From Anthonomus grandis grandis (lineage: Eukaryota > Arthropoda > Insecta > Coleoptera > Curculionidae), in NCBI RefSeq assembly GCF_022605725.1, contig NC_065550.1, positions 8,308,001 through 8,372,000 on the forward strand: DNA of 64,000 nucleotides. The letters are read 5' to 3'. Each line of letters starts with the position of its first letter. Positions within the stretch are counted from its first letter, which is position 1. Made by a program: the position numbers and the translations under genes. The notes beneath the pieces are model-generated. The model ran no database searches, was not told the DNA's origin, and saw nothing but the letters and a program-made list of their open reading frames with translations. Below are positions 62,471 through 64,000 of the stretch, in pieces.

Positions 62471-63077
62471 AATCATATTTCGCTTTTCTTCATTTAAACC
62501 ATAATTGCTTAATTTATTAGTAAAATATCCCTCACTTTGTACTACAATACTAACAAATCATACAAATTATTAAAAACATGATATATATGACAGTTTGAAT
62601 ATTGTCTTGACAGTTTTCACAGCCTACTGCGGCAAATTACGTTTTTTCCAAAAATTCGGGTTTTTTCGAAAAATAAATATTACTTGTGACACATCGTTAA
62701 GAAGGTAATTTTGCAGAGATTTTAAAGATGTAAAAATCCAATATGGCGCCTATAAGAAAAACAGAAAAATGATGTTTGGCTAAAGATGAAACGTCGTATT
62801 CAAAATCTAAAAATCCATCATGTAGGACGAAAAAAGTGACAATGCAAAAGTGCAAATTATTTGAAAATACATAAAAAATAAGCTCAGGTAAAAATAAAAT
62901 CGATTTTTTAAAATTTCATATTTTTTCGAATATCTTCGGAACCATTCGAAATTTTTTATTATTTTAAACGGCATATTGCTAGGCTTAAAAGTTCTCACTT
63001 TGCCGTAATTTAAACATCTTCGTATCTCTTATAGATTTCGAGATCGCCATGTTGAGAGTCTAATTTGAAACACTCTG

Positions 63078-63350
63078 TATGTTTAAAGCAGTAGGGTCAC
63101 AAAAATGAAAAAGTAGTACATAGCTACATATAATAGACAGTAATAATTTATCGTAATTTTGCATGTCAAATATCGATTATGTCAATTGGCTGACATGTGC
63201 AGTAAAATTTTTGCTTACATAATATTCCCACATAGAAATCTCATGTTAAGCGGATGTTATTAGTTTCATGTGCGTCAATCAAGTTAAGGTAACACACCTA
63301 AAACTGAAAACAGTTATCAGTATGTAAGGGCTAAGGTAATGTAAAAAAAA

Positions 63351-63389
<39 letters not shown>

Positions 63390-64000
63390 TTTATCTGTGT
63401 TGGGCAATCGCCTTAATAAAGAAGCAGTTCTACAGCGCCTTAATAAAATCAGTAACACTAATGCTATTTCAATATCGCCTCCTCTGTTTCATAAACGCTC
63501 AATACTTAACCAATTCATACTGAAGAGCCCAATATACTGAAGTGGCAAACTATGTGAAAAACTTAAATAACATTTCACTTGTACATTTTATTATCATGCA
63601 GCGTATTGATAAGGAGTGTAATTGATAAGGAATGTAATCTTATAATTACTGTACTTTATTAATTACTGTAAACCAAATAATCCTAATCTACATTTTAAAA
63701 AGGACAAGCAACAAAAACAAAGAACCCGTCCTAGAAACAAGCAGTAAAAATATATCCTCCTGGGACCCGGATTTATTTTTGTTAAGTTAGGGTTGTGAGG
63801 CTTTTAAATATAATAAAAAATACATAAATAAACATTGTTTACTAATAACTGTTTTTTTTTTTTTTTTTCTTATTTTGACAGATACACTTGACGTTCATGT
63901 ATCGTAAAATGGACATTGGGTCTTAACCTAAACAAAAATTCCTAATATATAATTTTTTTTTCAATAACATTTTAGTTTAAACCTATGAAAACGCAGAAAA
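63078..64000. other. Intergenic: (TA)n tract, nothing else recognised
   Basis: (TA)n at about 63350-63387 and a poly-T run at 63851-63869. No gene or mobile-element signal that I can support. Confidence 0.5.

Larger units (their letters stand above)
59315..63077 (-). mobile_element. Outer mariner with ~380 bp TIRs, split by an inner mariner
   Basis: Left arm 59315-59695 (ATAGGGTGATTCAAATGCG) and right arm about 62650-63077 (inverse of ACAGAGTGTTTCAAATTA) match over ~380 bp, with TA on both sides. On the minus strand the catalytic half of a transposase is read in two pieces around an inner mariner at 60202-62216. Confidence 0.85.

Noticed and set aside
1..64000. CRISPR arrays, operons, ribosome-binding sites, rRNA genes
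   Set aside because: No such structures are seen, and the spliced gene and retroelement content show a eukaryotic nuclear genome.

Overview
This is an AT-rich eukaryotic nuclear window with almost no room for ordinary genes. It is most likely from an insect, and a beetle or close relative fits best. The evidence is a spliced F-box/LRR gene with GT..AG introns, together with Tc1/mariner, hAT, P-element, PIF/Harbinger, Helentron, Penelope, LINE, Copia and Gypsy sequences of the kinds that accumulate in insect genomes. The species assignment is inference; the elements themselves can be read from the sequence.

Host backbone. One conserved gene runs on the minus strand from a start codon at 35503 to at least 11506. 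Seven exons could be reconstructed: 35503-35495, 34787-34596, 34532-34380, 23532-23346, 23232-23114, 23054-22863 and 11607-11506. They join in frame into 324 codons of an FBXL20/FBXL2-type F-box leucine-rich-repeat protein. The last ~110 residues, which include the prenylated tail in relatives, must lie beyond position 1. A second possible minus-strand host gene of unknown identity is suggested by two exons at 53617-53584 and 53242-53108, with a CCAAT-rich promoter-like block near 54000.

Layout. 1-10920: a nearly 2.9 kb inverted repeat made of broken Copia and the tail of a Gypsy element, enclosing a scrambled Gypsy pol and a DD41D mariner. 11506-11607: FBXL exon 7. 11936-14062: a Penelope-like element with two opposed 3' ends and hammerhead-like motifs. 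14950-22295: a LINE split by a 4.5 kb THAP/P-element transposon. 22863-23532: FBXL exons 6-4. 26521-28616: a rearranged DD82E (Sailor-like) transposon. 30304-32900: a LINE remnant split by a nearly intact mariner with ~480 bp TIRs. 34380-35503: FBXL exons 3-1. 35712-37490: another mariner. 39540-43850: an I-like LINE on the minus strand carrying a Helentron-type HINE and a GC-rich (CTA)n-tailed insert. 44389-45579: a PIF/Harbinger derivative keeping only its Myb-like gene. 45690-47208: mariner pieces around a LINE fragment. 48424-49440 and 49930-52555: two LINEs in opposite orientation. 54531-58899: a hAT element with spliced exons and a perfect 8 bp target duplication. 59315-63077: a mariner inserted inside another mariner.

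How the parts relate. The nesting gives a relative time scale: LINEs older than the P element, HINE and mariners that split them, and outer mariner older than inner. Nearly all transposase and RT frames carry stops or frameshifts. The only coding unit I judge to be under purifying selection is the FBXL gene, whose introns carry the transposon load.
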